The position numbers and the translations under genes are program-made. From positions 17,918,001 to 17,982,000 of the forward strand of contig JAPVLO010000008.1 of assembly GCA_027257055.1 (NCBI GenBank): 64,000 nucleotides of DNA. The letters are read 5' to 3'. The DNA comes from Cephalopachus bancanus (taxonomy: Eukaryota > Chordata > Mammalia > Primates > Tarsiidae). This document shows positions 1-12,128 of this stretch, one piece after another (the stretch's first letter is position 1; each line of letters opens with the position of its first letter). Below the pieces are notes generated by a model that had not been told where the DNA came from, ran no database searches, and saw only the letters and a program-made list of their open reading frames with translations.

Positions 1-1730
1 ATATATGAGGTAGCAGTTGTGAAAGGTACTTAGTTCTTAAAAAGTTTTAAATTAGTCCAAAGTAGAATTGACAAAAATAGTCACCAGTGTGGTGGGATGG
101 CTCTTCAAGATCAACTCCCAGAAATGGATTTGGGGTGTTTCTTTCCTGTCACAGGAGTGAACAGCTTTTTTATTGAGTTAGGCTGGTGTTTAAGGGGGCC
201 TCTCTCTTTTCTCTGAGTGTCCCCTGCAGCCGCTGAGGTGATATCCCTGCTTCTAGCACCGATGCTATTTCTCTAATTCAAGTTTAGACCTCTCTGCTCA
301 CCAGACCCTGTAAGGTACAATTAAATGCCTGCTTCTGTGGGCTTCCATTTATTATCTCAGAATAATAAGAACACCATCAAGTGGTTCTCCCAGACACATT
401 TTGTAGCATTTAAAAGCATAACCTTTGGTGAAATGATCTAGGTTGTTTGGCTAAGAATTGTAGAATCTTAGAATCTTAGAATGGACTTTTTATGCCCTAT
501 TTGGATCTGTTCCATAGTAGCCCTGATAAGGCTGTCCAGACCCTGCCTGAACACTGCCATCAATGAAGGGGCTGTTGTTATCCCCCAAGGTGGCCCACTC
601 CTTTCTGATGTCTTTGATTGTTGGGCGTCTTTATAATGTCCTGAATTCTGACTCCCAAGAGTTCTCGTACACTGGCATCTTAGGGGATGCATGCAGTCCC
701 TTTTCTGTATGATAGCCTTTCAGACATTTGGAGACTGTGAACACAGCTTGTCCTTGCTGTAAACAACTCTCCTGTTACTCCCATCCAACATGGTTCATGT
801 CTGTTCTTCACATATACAGTAACATTCATGTACAAAGGCACAAAAACAAAATGAAACTCTTCACAAAATCTCTTCTCTCCAGATGTTTTGTTTACCAAGT
901 GTTAGTGACATTTTTGCCCTTCAGTGTGATTAGAAGCGAATAACAACCTCTGGGTTGGGGAGTATTTGCTGACGAGAGATAGTAATGGTTATTCACAGAA
1001 GTTGTGTTTTTCCTTTTGTAAATCCTACCCATCCTTCTGGGTCTCTGTGGAGCTCACCTCCTCTTGAGGCCTTCTGTCAGTCTGTGCCTTCCCTTGCCAC
1101 CTCCTGCTTTGTATTTGTGTAATTCAATGGATAGTCTTTCTTCCAGGTTCTGGGAAATCCCTTCTGGGACTGAATCAAGCTGTTGCTTCAATTTTACATG
1201 CTGTTTTCATTCTTCATTTCATGTTTGTCTCTTGACTCCCCTGCTGGGCTGTCAACTCACTTAAGGCTGAGAGTCTGGCTTGTACATCTAAGTATTTCTA
1301 ATCCAGTGATTTTCACATTCTTGGTGTTCAGTGACTGTGATATTAGAGAGGATTTGGTCCTCCATTGTAAATTCTCTCCCTTAGGGACTTCACTCATTGT
1401 AGTGAATTTTGCCTGGAGTCTCCCTTTGTTTCTATCAAACTCCAGGCTTATATATCTCATCTCCAACTGGACTTCTTACTTAGATGCCGTGTAGGGATCT
1501 CAAACTCAACACATAAAATGAGAATTATTTTTTATGTCTCACCTGAGTCACTCAAGCCTAGTATGAATGGTAACACATCTTACCTCCTGCCCTGCCCACA
1601 TAGTATATTGTTACTTATTGAGTTGAGTCAATTCAACTCAATTTGGAAATGTCTGCGAAATCCATTTCCTCCTTCCGATTTTTATTACCATGCCATCCTG
1701 GGAGCCCTCACTACTACCATGGTTTCTTAA
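1..1730. other. unassigned sequence, no gene seen
   Basis: No splice-flanked exon or coding frame is convincing here. Around 455-500 a repeated TAGAATCTTAGAATC motif followed by a thymine-rich stretch recalls the 3' part of very old CR1/L3-type LINEs, but the match is too short to call. The short open frames are in AT-rich sequence and show no domain. Confidence 0.5.
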
Positions 1731-2421
1731 GACAGATGCTGCTTGACTTATGATGGGGTTATATCTTGGGGTTATATCTCAATAAATCCATTGTAAGTTG
1801 AAAATATTATAAGTCAAACATATATTTAATATACCTAACCTATCAAACATTAAAGCTTAGCCTAGCCTACCTCAGATGTGCTCAGAACACTTGCATTAGC
1901 CTATAGTTGGGCAAAATCATCTTACTCAAAGCATATTTATTTATCTATTTATTTATTTTTGAGTTGGAGTCTCACTCTGTCACCCAGACTGGAGTGCAGT
2001 GGCCGCTCCCGGCCACCGCAGCTTCGACCTGCTGGGCTCTGGCGATCCTTCCGCCTCAGCCTTCTAAGTAACTAGAACTACAGGCGCGCGCTACCACACC
2101 CGGCTAATTGTTTTTTGTTGTTGATTTATTGTAGAGATGAGGTCTCGCTAAGTTGCCCAGGTGGGTCTCGAACCCTCAGGCTCAGCAATCCACTCACCTC
2201 AGCCTCCCAAAGCGCGGGATTACAGGCTGAGCCACCGAGCCCAAAAGCATATTTAATAACAGAGTGCTGAATATCTCATGTAATTTATTAAATACTGTAC
2301 TAAATGTGAAAATATAATAGTTATATGTGTACTTGAAGTACTGTTTCTGCTGAATGCACATCACTTTTGCACAATTGTAAAGTTGAAGAATTGTAAGTTA
2401 AGCCATTGTAAGTTGAACCAT
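1731..2421. mobile_element. Tigger-type (MER44-like) DNA transposon split by an Alu
   Basis: The left end reads CAGATGCTGCTTGACTTATG and the right end reads TTGTAAGTTGAACCAT, with repeated 'cataagttgaaaat/gtaagttgaa' blocks typical of a non-autonomous TcMar-Tigger element related to MER44. The interior text (CCTAGCCTACCTCAGATGTGCTCAGAACACTT and on) continues across the Alu at 1941-2242 without loss. No transposase remains. The family name is by recognition of consensus text only. Confidence 0.6.
1941..2242 (-). mobile_element. Alu SINE (lineage-specific form)
   Basis: Antisense dimeric Alu: the A-tail end (T/A-rich, then GAGTTGGAGTCTCACTCTGT) is at the left and the 5' end (GAGCCACCGAGCCC) is at the right. 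A 12-base target-site duplication AAAGCATATTTA flanks it at 1928-1939 and 2244-2255. That proves insertion into the Tigger-type element. It belongs to the common young-looking form in this window, with GGCCGCTCCCGGCCACCGCAG in the right arm. Confidence 0.9.
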
Positions 2422-2554
2422 TTAAACTCACTGTGAGACTTGTCTTTTCTTCCTTCAGGTCAATTTTACCCCATTGCCTCAGTGGACTTACTATGGTCTA
2501 CTCTTCACCTACAGGATAAATTTAATCCATTGCCTTAACAAATGGTTCTTGAGA

Positions 2555-2675
2555 GAGTTTGCCATGTGTCAGTCTGTGTTCTGGGCATTGAGGACACAGA
2601 AATGCACAAAACAAAATTTCTTGCTCTCATAGAGGTGACATTCTGGAAGAAGAGACAGATAATACATAAAAGATC
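2555..2675 (-). repeat. L2 LINE 3' fragment, antisense
   Basis: The text GCCATGTGTCAGTCTGTGTTCTGGGCATTGAGGACACAG is a decayed form of the antisense L2 3' end (tgtgccaggcactgtgctaggcactggggatac). Non-coding fossil. Confidence 0.5.
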
Positions 2676-2759
2676 CTGAGTTTGGCCAACAAGCCCTTGG
2701 TTCCCAAGCCCTGGTCTGTGTCTCCTGCTTCATCTCATGCAGCACATCGCTAGTCATTC

Positions 2760-3118
2760 CCAGAGATGCCACACTCAAAAACCCTTCTTGGCCTTTACAC
2801 ATGCTGATACCTTTCTTCATTTGTTAACTCCTGTTCATCCTTTATAGGCTCCAGTGTCACCTCTTCTGTGGAGCCTTCCTTGATTCTCCCCAACAGTGTT
2901 AGTCATTCCTTTTGGATTCCCACAACACTAATTTATGTACTAATATTATTAAACCACAAGGTTATGATTATCTTTTACCATTACTGTCTCTTCCACTGAA
3001 TGCTTCTTGAAGGCAGGGATTGTGAATGAATATCACTTTTGTACTATTTATCCCCTTAGCCTCAGTGTGTTGTACTATGCTTGGCATAGAGAAGGCAACC
3101 AATACATTTAATAAAAAA
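2760..3118 (+). repeat. L2 LINE 3' end, sense
   Basis: Runs through the recognisable L2 3' landmarks: 'tgtggagccttccttgattctcccc', 'gaatgcttcttgaaggcagggattgtg', and the terminal 'agcctcagtgtgttgtactatgcttggcatagagaaggc'. No reading frame is preserved. Confidence 0.65.
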
Positions 3119-3124
3119 TATAGC

Positions 3125-3345
3125 TACCACTTATTGACATCTTATATGCTATGTACTGTGACTGGAAGTTATTAACATGAATTGTCACATTTTGTTCTCA
3201 TAATGGTCTGATGAGGATAGTGCCATTATTAAACCCTCTTATACCTGAGGAAACTGAACTTTCAGAAGTTAACATACCTGAGGCCACACAGCTGATATTT
3301 AGGAGAGCCAGGATTTGAACTTGTGTCTGTTGGACTTCAGAGCCT
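3125..3345 (-). repeat. MIR SINE, antisense
   Basis: Contains the antisense MIR core 'acctgaggaaactgaactttcagaagttaacatacctgaggccacacagct' followed by 'gagccaggatttgaacttgtgtctg'. An ancient tRNA-derived SINE. Confidence 0.75.
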
Positions 3346-3700
3346 TTATTCTTCATGGAAATGCCTCCCTGTTTCTTGTAATAAATATTTATTGAATGTA
3401 TCGATGAAGAACCTTATAGGGGTTATAGATCTCCATATTCCCACATTTCTGGCAGGCTCATTTTGCTAAGTTGTTCTTCTCTGTGTCCTAAGAAGATTCC
3501 AAATACACAAACATTGACCGGTAATAGTGAATAGCTAATTAGGACTGTGTTTTCTATGGGAACATCCGAACTTCTGGGTTTTCTTGGAATTATCTAGTTG
3601 ACTTGGGAGCAGGGGAGTGCACCCTCCCTCTATTCCTGCCCTTTACTGGCCTTTAATGGGGCAAAGCCCCCTTCTTTCATTATAAAAGTCAGTGCTTGAT

Positions 3701-4065
3701 TGCTATGGTCTGAATGTTTATGTCCCTTCAAAATCCATACGTTGAAATCCTTACCACCAAGATGATGATGTTAGAAGATGAAACCTTTGGGAGCTGACTG
3801 GGTCATTTAGCACAAAGCTCTCATGGATGGGATTACTGCCTTTATAAGAGAAACTCCAGAGGACTAGTTAACCCCTTCTATCATGTGAGGACACAGCAAG
3901 AAGCTGCTGAATGAACCAGAAAGTGAGTCCTCACAAGACACTAAATCTGCCAGTACCTTGATTTTGGACTTCTCAGTCTCTAGAACCATGAGAAATAAAT
4001 TGCCATTGTATATAAGCTACCTAGTTTATGGTATTTTATTATAGAAGCTTGAATGGACTAAGACA
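3701..4065 (+). mobile_element. MaLR solo LTR (MST type)
   Basis: Starts TGCTATGGTCTGAATGTTTA and ends GAATGGACTAAGACA, the characteristic ends of MST-class MaLR LTRs. Interior landmarks include 'ccttctatcatgtgaggacacagcaagaag' and the polyadenylation region 'gaaccatgagaaataaattgcc'. No internal region adjoins it, so it is a solo LTR left by recombination, or a fragment. Confidence 0.85.
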
Positions 4066-4580
4066 CTGATATCCCTGAAAGAGAAAACACAGGAACACAG
4101 ACTACTCAACAAATTGGCTCACAAACTGCTCAATAAATTGTGATTATCTGATATTATGTCTTCTTCACAAAGCAGAAGGCAGGGTGGTGGGGGAGGGGAG
4201 GGTTACGAAAGGGGAAACAGACCTAGGATTGGGTTAGAGACGAGACAGAAAATGGGCATTAGAGAGCAAGGCTCACAGAAATGAATTCAGCTTCCTTATA
4301 AATTGCCTTAGGAGCAGCTTTGGGCAATTAGAGAGTTAACTATATTGCTCAATTGTTTATAAATGCAAGGTATTTTGGGAGGTATCTTAGGGTTTTTGTT
4401 GCTTCAGCTAAAGATAAACAAAGAGAGGGACTGTCTGTCTGCTTGGGCTGACAGGATGATAATACCCGTGTGGGTTTATCATGACTCCCACCAGTTTATT
4501 TACTTACAGTGAGAAATTTAACTTCCAAGGGGGCTGGGACACTCATGCAGTGAGTGCATTTTCTCCCTGGGGGGCAATCT
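4066..4580. other. unassigned sequence
   Basis: No gene, RNA gene or recognised repeat seen. The stretch near 4180-4205 is G-rich (GGTGGTGGGGGAGGGGAGGG) but short. Confidence 0.4.
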
Positions 4581-4584
4581 TGGC

Positions 4585-4735
4585 ACAAGAAAGAGCACGG
4601 CTTTTGGAGTCCTGCAGACCTTGGCCAGGGTCCTGTTCAGCCACACACTGGTTGTAAAGATTTGGCCCGGTCACATTACCTCTAGGATACTCAGTTTCCT
4701 TACTTCTAAAGTGAGGACCAAGGTACCTGCCTTGC
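4585..4735 (+). repeat. MIR SINE, sense
   Basis: Shows decayed MIR landmarks in order: 'agcacggcttttggagtcctgcagac', 'gtcctgttcagccacac', 'tcacattacctctaggatactcagtttcctt' and 'aaagtgagga'. Confidence 0.7.
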
Positions 4736-4937
4736 ATGGCTTCCTTGGGGACTCCATGAGCTGACACATGCGAGCACCCAGCATTGCTCCAACAGGTGAT
4801 TGTGCTCAAAAAGCCAGGTGGCCCTCAGAAACGTTCTTAGTGAGGTCAGGGTGTGTGTGGAAGCACGTATGCTCTAATGGCTCCTTTTGGCAAGCTGTGG
4901 CCAGATGAGGCATCCCAGTTTCACCAGCATCACTGCC

Positions 4938-5000
4938 AACAGGACTGTAAAAATCCTGGCTGCTAACAGGACTATAAAAATCCTGGCTGCTGTCAGGACA
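4938..5000. repeat. 27-bp tandem duplication
   Basis: Two adjacent 27-base units starting AACAGGACTGTAAAAATCC lie at 4938-4964 and 4965-4991. They differ at one base (AGGACTG versus AGGACTA), and a partial third begins GTCAGGACAG. The repeat makes a short open frame look periodic, but there is no other sign of a gene. Confidence 0.85.
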
Positions 5001-6900
5001 GTTTCTGGAGCAGTGCTAATGTTCTGGCGTGCAACTGACACATTCCTTCTGGTGAGCTTTCTTTTTTGTTAGTCACCAGTAACTCAGTACCACCAATTTC
5101 TACTCCTGGTTTCTTCAAGATATGTTTTTCCTAAAAGCTTTGTTATCTCTTAATAGTTTTGGAAATCCTGCATTTGGTGGTTTTCAGACATAAACATGGA
5201 CTAGAATCATGTGGAAGAAACTGTTTGCCCCGCCACTTTTCCCTCCCCTCAAATTTGGACCTGGGAATGTACTTTTTGATAAGCTTCTCAGATGATTCCA
5301 GTGCAGAAGATAGGACGGCAACAACTGAGAAAGAATGGCCTGCTCTCATTAGCCACATTTTTACCCATAGAGTCTTATAATTCATGTAATATTTCTCAGT
5401 CCATAGATTTGTAGAAACAAAGGCTACTTTGGGAGAACCAGATATAAAATACCTGCCCTTACAGGGAGACCTAAAAAACTTCAAGTGTTGGTTACTAGTC
5501 CAAGATGTTCTTGTGACAATTCGAGAGAAGAGCCCTAAAATCGATATGATCTCCATGATGCCGTCTACTTCTGATATTCTAGTTCCAGCAAACTTGCCAT
5601 CCTTCCCCTCTTCTTGAGTCTGACATCATTTTGCCTGTAGCTCTTTCATATTGCAATAGTCTTTCTAATATATTTGCATTCTCCTTGTTTATTTGTGGAA
5701 AGAAAGAAGAATACATCCCTCACTTTTTCAGAGCGCCGGGTCTGTGGAGTGGGTGGCTGGGCAGACACTCTAGCTGACACTCTCTGAGCCCCAGCTTTGA
5801 GGACAACATGTAGGGCAGTGATTGCCTGGAGAACACTACTTCCAGGGGAATGTTTCATGGTTAGATGAGGAAAGTCACATATGTTTTAAAAACATGTATT
5901 CATCAAGTTTATTTACAGCAGAACATGATAAGCTTTGAATTTGCTAATGTGCCTGTGTATCTCTGGGAAGAGTGAGAGTTTTCCAGCATTATCCGACAAA
6001 GCACCCTTCCTACATGCACTATCTTGTGGTACTAGTATTGCACAGAACGCTCATCTCATTGGAAAACAGTGCCCCAGGTAGAAAGAGCCATTGATTAGGT
6101 GGAACTAGTAAGTACCCACAGAGGACAAAGAACCAAAGTGAATTGCATTTTTCACATACGTTGTCAGGACTCACAGACACCTTTTCTCAAAATGCTGCTT
6201 TACTGCAAGACTGGCCAGGTCAGGGCAGTCTTTTCTGGAATACTGAGAGAGCTCGGGAGGCAGGCATGCATGTGTGATTTTGGCTGCATGGCCCTCGGAT
6301 GCACCGAGTTTTAAGAGGCAACCAGTCTGGGCTCTTGCCTGCTTTCTTGTTATCTAGCATCTACTGCTTGGCCCAGGCTGTGACCACGTCCTTGACTGCC
6401 TCTATGCTCCCTCTTTTGGCACCATGTGGCCACTTTTACATGTCTTCCCCTCTGCTTCTCCCCCTATCTCTGCATGAAGGAAAAACAGCATTTGTTCCTT
6501 TGTTCATTCATTTATTCATTCGTTCATTCCACAAATCAGGCGTGTGGGGGATGCTGCCTTCATATCCTGCTGTTAGACCTCTTCCTCCTACATTTCCATC
6601 ATCTGTCAGAATGTAGAAGGAACTCACTGAGAGCAGAACGTGGTGTTATCTTTGTAGAGGAAGTGTATCTCATAGTAGCTTTTGTAAAATCGGTCTCCTT
6701 GGAAACCCACTGTCACATAAATTCTCATCTTGAAAGACTTTTGAGACGTGCTTCATTCTTTCTACAGACAGTTCAGAAACTCTTGTGTCTAAGTGTCCTT
6801 CCTAATCAGAAACACCAATATTCTCTTGTCCTCTTATATGTCCCAGGTTGCAGTGTTTCCTTCCAGGAAAGAAGGTGATAAAGAAGACTAGCCCTGATTT
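5001..6900. other. unassigned sequence, no gene seen
   Basis: Several open frames of 60-150 codons occur on both strands and overlap each other. None has a recognisable domain or paired splice sites. A short (ATTC)n-like tract lies at 6500-6530 (CATTCATTTATTCATTCGTTCATTCC). Confidence 0.4.
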
Positions 6901-6904
6901 GCTA

Positions 6905-7060
6905 TAAGGAGCTCAGTAGACTTCACTGTTTACAACTATCCTCCAATGTAGATATTATCATCCCCCCTGTTAACATGCAGAGAAACTAAAACTTGAGTAA
7001 ATGACTTCTCCCAGGAAAGAGGCAGGAACTGAACCCAGATCTGCTTGACTTATCTCTGGC
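6905..7060 (-). repeat. MIR SINE, antisense
   Basis: Decayed MIR core: 'tagatattatcatcccccctgttaacatgcagagaaactaaaacttgagtaaatgacttctccc' followed by 'ggcaggaactgaacccagatctg'. Confidence 0.65.
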
Positions 7061-9187
7061 TGTTGATCATTAGAAAGACTCTTCCAGGCTTCACCATCAC
7101 TGCCTCCTACTCCAACCACGATGTTCTTGAAGACTTGACTTTTTTATAGATTGACACAAGTGGGATGGAAACAGCACTTTGTTTTGTCATGTCTGGTGTG
7201 CAGTTTGAACCATTTTGAGTCTACCCAGAGTCAGTTCCTAGGACTGGCGATCAAGGAGAGTGTGAATCATTGAAAACCACAGATGATTTCTACTTCCCAT
7301 TTTTAACAAGTGTCATCAGCTTCCTCCCGCTTGACAACATCACCCCAAGCTGCTCTAAGGGCTCAGAGGACTAATTTGAGTATTCCCCATTCTCTGCTTT
7401 GTGAACAGCATGTCAGGAAGACAGGTACTCTCTAGGCATGGAGACACCTCCTAGGGTGCTCATCTGTAGAAAGCTCTTTATTTCTGAACCATTTCCCTAA
7501 AAAATAAACAGTGTGCGTATTCATTGTACAAGAGTGTGTAGTGTCTGTGAGATCCAGGCAAGACCTCCTATCCCTCCTAATCTCACTCTCCCTCCTTACC
7601 ACCCTAATCTGCCTAGGAGACTGTCTCTCTCTAGGAGCCCCATAGGAGTAACTTATTTGTATCAGGCGCCCTGGCAAGCCCGAGGTCATCCATCATCTCC
7701 CTTGGACACTTATCCCCACAGGGCTCTCGAAACCTTGAATCTGATATATTGTATCCTTCAATCTCTCTCTTTCCCCTATTCCCCTAAACCTTCCACAGAA
7801 CCCTATGCAATTCTCATTCTGTCATTGGCAAAATCCCTTGTGTCCTTAATCTTTTCTCTGAATGGCCACTTGACCTTTTTGCTACAACTTAAGCCGGTCT
7901 GTCTTTGGCAAACACTAATTTCCACTAGCTGTTTTATTCTCCGTGGTCATCCTGGGCCCAGAGACTTATAGGTGAACTTCTAACTTCTCATGGCTGCTTC
8001 AGGCCATCGTTCTTGCCTCCTTCTGAGAATCACCCCCAGCTCTTTTAAGGCTCCTGCCACTCACCACCCCTCATTGTTATAGTCACCGATACTCAGTCTC
8101 CAGTTATTCCTGGCCTACTGCTCTTGCCATAGTTTTTGGTGATTTTGATTTATCAAGCAGACGATCCTCTCAATACCCTGTTCTTTTCATTAATTGACTT
8201 CCTTACCTTGAATCCTCTTGGCACTCACTCCCATGGGCATATCCTAGACTTTGTTATTACCAATAATTGCACCCCCTCTAATAATACCCCATTAATAACA
8301 TCTCACTGATTACTCCTTTTGTTCCTTCCAGCTCTAGATGTTTACCTCCAATAATTATTCAATCCTCTGGGGATTCTAAATTCTTGAATCTGTCTTCTTT
8401 TCACTGTCATCAGTCCCATCAGGGCCTCAGTTACCTCTTACTCATCTTGTTTTTATGGGCCACCATTATGATTCCTCTCTTGCATACCTTATCAGCTCTC
8501 CCTCTCCTCTACTTGCCTGGCAAAACCCAAAGATAGGTAAATTGCCAACTCTCTATCCACTCTGTCATAGCCGAGAAAACCATACAACCATGCTTACTGT
8601 CTTACTTGAAAATGCACGACCATGAATCTCATAATGGATCCTTGTGGTACCTGGCAATTCTTAGTCAATGCCTTCTCCCTTTCTGAGAGACAACTATTTT
8701 ATATACTTGCCTCTCAACATTTTTACAACTCTTTCCTCCTTCCTATTCTCTGCTGAGGACCTTGATTCTTATTCCCTTGAAAAAATAGAAGCAATCAGAA
8801 GAGAACTACCGCAGGCTCCCACCTTTGCCACATCTGTACTCACGCATTCTGCATCTGTACCCAGCACTTCCGGTTTCTACTCATACACTCTCTTCTGATA
8901 CAGCAGATAGGTTGTGGCTAAGGCCAATTTCTTCACTAGTGTAATGGATCCTGTCTTCTTTCACCTTCTCAAGAACTTTACTTGCAGCCATTGGCTTTTC
9001 ACCGCATCACTGATTTCTCCTTTTCCACTGGATCATTCTTACCAGCATGCATAGATGCTCTAATAACTTTCATCTTAACAAAAAGGAATACTGTATTGAT
9101 ATAACATTCTCTTCCAGCAGTCTTCCCATTTCTTAGGTATCTTTTGTAGAAAAATTTCTTTCTTTCTTTCTCTTCTTCTTTCCTTCC

Positions 9188-9474
9188 TTTGAGTTGGGGC
9201 CTCACTCTGTTGCTCAGGCTGGAGTGCAGTGGCATGATTATGGCTCGCCACAACCTCAAACTCCTGGGCTCAAGTGACCATCCTGCCTCAGCCTCCCAAG
9301 TAGCTGGGACTGCAGGTGCATGCTACTGTGGCTAATTATTTATTTTTATTTTTTTGTAGAGATGAGGTCTTGCCATGTTACCCAGGCTAGTCACAAACTC
9401 CTGGGCTCAAGTAATCCTCCTCCCACCACCTCCCAAAGTGCTGGGATTACAGATATGAGCCACTGCACCTGGTC
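9188..9474 (-). mobile_element. Alu SINE, older J-like form
   Basis: Antisense dimeric Alu with GAGTTGGGGCCTCACTCTGT at the A-tail side and GAGCCACTGCACCTGGTC at the 5' end. The 11-base target-site duplication AAAAATTTCTT occurs at 9150-9160 and 9478-9488. The sequence lacks the diagnostic 'ccggccaccgcag' right-arm block of the younger form, so it is an older subfamily. Confidence 0.85.
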
Positions 9475-10029
9475 TTGAAAAATTTCTTAACATTATTTTT
9501 GTACATGTGGACTCTCTTAAATCTATACCAATTCTGCTCTCCACCACAACTCCCATGACACTGTTTTTGTCAGGATCATCCGTGACCTCCACATTGGTCA
9601 ATCCCAAAAGCCATCATATTTGATCTCCCAACAGGATTTGACACAGTTGACCACTCCATCCTTCTTAGAACTCTTTCTTTATTTGGATATGAGATACCAG
9701 TCTTGGTTATTCTTTAGTAGAAGCTTCTTCTAGATTTACTTTGCTGCCTCAAAGTTGAGTCCTTGGAACTCTTCTCGACCTACATTGACTCTGTAAGTTA
9801 GTTAATTTAGTCAGTGGCTTTAAATGCCAGCTATGCACTGACACTGTGACCACACTTTCTCCCGTGAACTCATATATCTAATTGCCTATTTGATATCACT
9901 ATTTGGAATTCTCATAGGACTCTCAGGCAGAGCATAACCTAAACCAAACTGATGTGGCCCTCTCCTCAACTTGCTCTTCCTCCAGACTGTTTTACTCAGT
10001 TGATGGCATCTCCAATCTTGCTGTTGCTC

Positions 10030-10166
10030 AGGCCATATATATATTTAATTTTTTTTAAATATGTGTGGTACAATTCAGGGTTAGGTATACAAATGTTCAT
10101 TTGCAGGTACCCTTGTTGATGAGGTGTGCCCCCGTCCCCTGGCAGATTCCCACTACTAGGCCAAAT
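10030..10166 (-). mobile_element. L1 3' UTR end, severely 5'-truncated
   Basis: Antisense L1 tail 'tttttaaatatgtgtggtacaattcagggttaggtatac' followed by 'gcaggtacccttgttgatgaggtgtg' and 'ggcagattcccactacta'. The same text ends the larger L1 at 24646, so this is a short insertion of that family. The flanks share only AGGCCA, so a target-site duplication is weak. Confidence 0.7.
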
Positions 10167-10856
10167 ATTTTCTAGTCGTCCCTGATCTGCCTCTTTTCCT
10201 TATGTTGTATTTCCAACCCAACAGCAAATTCTATTGTTCCACCTATAATCCCGAAGCTGATTATGTCTCACCACCTCCGGCTCTTCTCTTTCACCAAGTC
10301 ACTATGTTCTCTTGATGGAACCATTGCACTGCTAACTAGTCTTCCTGCTTTCACACACCAACTCTTAATGATTCTTCACACAGCAGTCAGAATGACCCTT
10401 TTAAATCATGTCAGGTAATATCCCTCCTCTGCTCAAAATCCTCGGATGGCCTTTTGTGGTCTGGAGAGCCCTGCATGGTCTTGTTTTCAGTTCTCTCATT
10501 TAGCTCCAGATACAAGGACTTCCTTGCGTTTTGGGTAAGGTTTTTGCCCTTACCATCTCCCCTGCTCCCCTAAGTCCTTGTATTCTGTTTTCTGCTCAGA
10601 TATTCTCTATCCCAGATGTTCCTGGCCATACTATTTAAATTAGTACTCTCTTACTCTCTATAAATTTAACTTTGCTTTATTTTTCATCATAGTACATAAC
10701 GACATCTGGCATGTTAAATATGTATTTGTTTGTTTTCTACCTTTTCCACTTCCAGTCTCCTCAAAAGCTGAGACTTTTTTGTTTGCTATTGAATCCCTGG
10801 CACCTAGTATGGTACTGGGAATGTAATAAGCCCTCAATTAATACTTGTAGAATGAA

Positions 10857-10935
10857 AATATACATATATGTATATATACATATATATATATACATATATA
10901 TGTGTATATATATATATGACATATGAGGCAATATA
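10857..10935. repeat. TA/CATATA microsatellite
   Basis: Alternating (TA)n with interspersed CA/TG: 'tacatatatgtatatatacatatatatat'. Simple sequence at the 3' end of the L2 element. It may have grown from the LINE's terminal short repeat. Confidence 0.85.
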
Positions 10936-11094
10936 TATGTTTGTATTCTATATTTAACCTAGATAACAATTCATTACATTAAACCATTATTTAAAAATTA
11001 TGAAATATATTAGGCTCACAAAGTGCAGTGAGTAATATAAGGAGCATCCACATAACCACCACCCAGTTAAAGGAATAAAATACAACTCTGTCAA

Positions 11095-11400
11095 AATGCA
11101 CTAGTGTATGCTGCTATAACAAACAGCTCTCAAATCTAAGTGACTTAAAACAAACCAACAAGCAAACACATAGTTTTATCCCTCACTCATGCTAATGCCC
11201 ATACACGGGTGGCAGGGGCCCAGTTCAGGATCTAGGCTATCACAGAGTATTGGCAGTCACAGTCAGACAGTGACAAAGGGAAAGAAAGATGGTGAATTAC
11301 ATATGGTTTCACAAAGCCTTCCACCTACAAGTGACATTTCTGTATACATTTCCTTGGCAGAAGTAAATCATACATTCTTGCATAGCTTAAAGGAAGGAGG
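11095..11400. repeat. possible old LTR or transposon remnant
   Basis: The text 'tgctgctataacaaacagctctcaaatctaagtgacttaaaacaa' followed by 'cacatagttttatccctcactc' resembles the repeated motif 'gctataacaaa...gacttaaaacaacaca..ttatt' of old mammalian LTR-type repeats. The family is not assigned. An overlapping open frame of 78 codons has no domain. Confidence 0.3.
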
Positions 11401-11849
11401 GAGTGCAGTTCTATCATGTTTCTAAAAAAAGGAGAATCTAAATGTTTGTGAGTGGTTCTAAACAACTACAAGTGCAGTTAAATCTTCTCTGTGACCCCTT
11501 TTCTGGTCCCATTTCTTTCCCTTTACTCTAGAGAACATCACCATACTTAATTTGGTGTTATTTCATTGTGGTTTTAATTTTTCTGTTTATTAGTGAGGAT
11601 GAGGATTTAAAAGTGCTTATTAGCTGTTTTGGTTTACGCTTTTGTGAGTTGCCTGTCTACTTTACCTAACTTTTAAAATAATTACATTATTTACTGCTTT
11701 TGTATTGATGTGTAGGAGTTCTTCACGTATTTTGTACACTAGTATTTTGTTGGTTATAAACATATTATTCTGTTCTATAGTTTGCACTGCACTTTGTTTA
11801 TGGAATCTTTTGAAACACAGACATTTTAATTAATTAATTAATTAGTTAA

Positions 11850-12128
11850 ATTTATTTATTTAGAGTTGTAGTCTCACTCTGTCACCCAGGCTGGGGTGCA
11901 GTGGCACGCTCACGGCCACCCCAGTGTCAGTCTGCTGGACTCTGATGATCCTTCCACCTCAGCCTTCCAAGGAGCCAGAACTACAGACATGTGCTACCAT
12001 GTCTGGCTAATTTTTTTATTTGTCTCACCAAATTGCCAAGGCTGGTCTTGAACCCACGGGCTCAGGTAATACACTTGTCTCGACCTCCCAAAGTGTTGGG
12101 ATTATAGACTGAACCACCAAGCTGGGCC
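11850..12128 (-). mobile_element. Alu SINE
   Basis: Antisense Alu flanked by a perfect 16-base target-site duplication GAAACACAGACATTTT at 11812-11827 and 12129-12144. The linker region is shortened (TTTTTTTATTTGTCTC), and the right arm contains GGCACGCTCACGGCCACC. Confidence 0.9.

Larger units (their letters stand above)
7500..10856 (+). mobile_element. L2/CR1-clade LINE, long degenerate copy
   Basis: A long LINE in sense orientation. At 8740-8815 a frame reads AEDLDSYSLEKIEAIRREL, matching the segment before the reverse transcriptase domain in L2 elements. At about 9635-9665 'ggatttgacacagttgaccactcc' encodes the FDTVDHS motif of the CR1/L2 RT. The 3' part (10170-10856) carries the L2 landmarks 'cagcagtcagaatgacccttttaaatcatgtcagg' and a 3' end 'tgaatccctggcacctagtatggtactgggaatgtaataagc'. 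Stops and frameshifts are frequent. It is interrupted by an Alu (9188-9474) and an L1 3' end (10030-10166). The upstream limit near 7500 is uncertain. Confidence 0.7.

Noticed and set aside
4887..5072. Repeating peptide (NRTVKILAANRTIKILAA) in a short frame
   Set aside because: It simply reflects a 27-bp tandem duplication, which is a multiple of three by chance.
6426..6878. 150-codon frame, + strand
   Set aside because: Overlaps another frame on the same strand, includes a simple ATTC-like run, and has no recognised domain.
7513..7971. 152-codon frame, + strand
   Set aside because: Lies in pyrimidine-rich sequence at the presumed start of the L2 LINE, with no protein similarity that I recognise.
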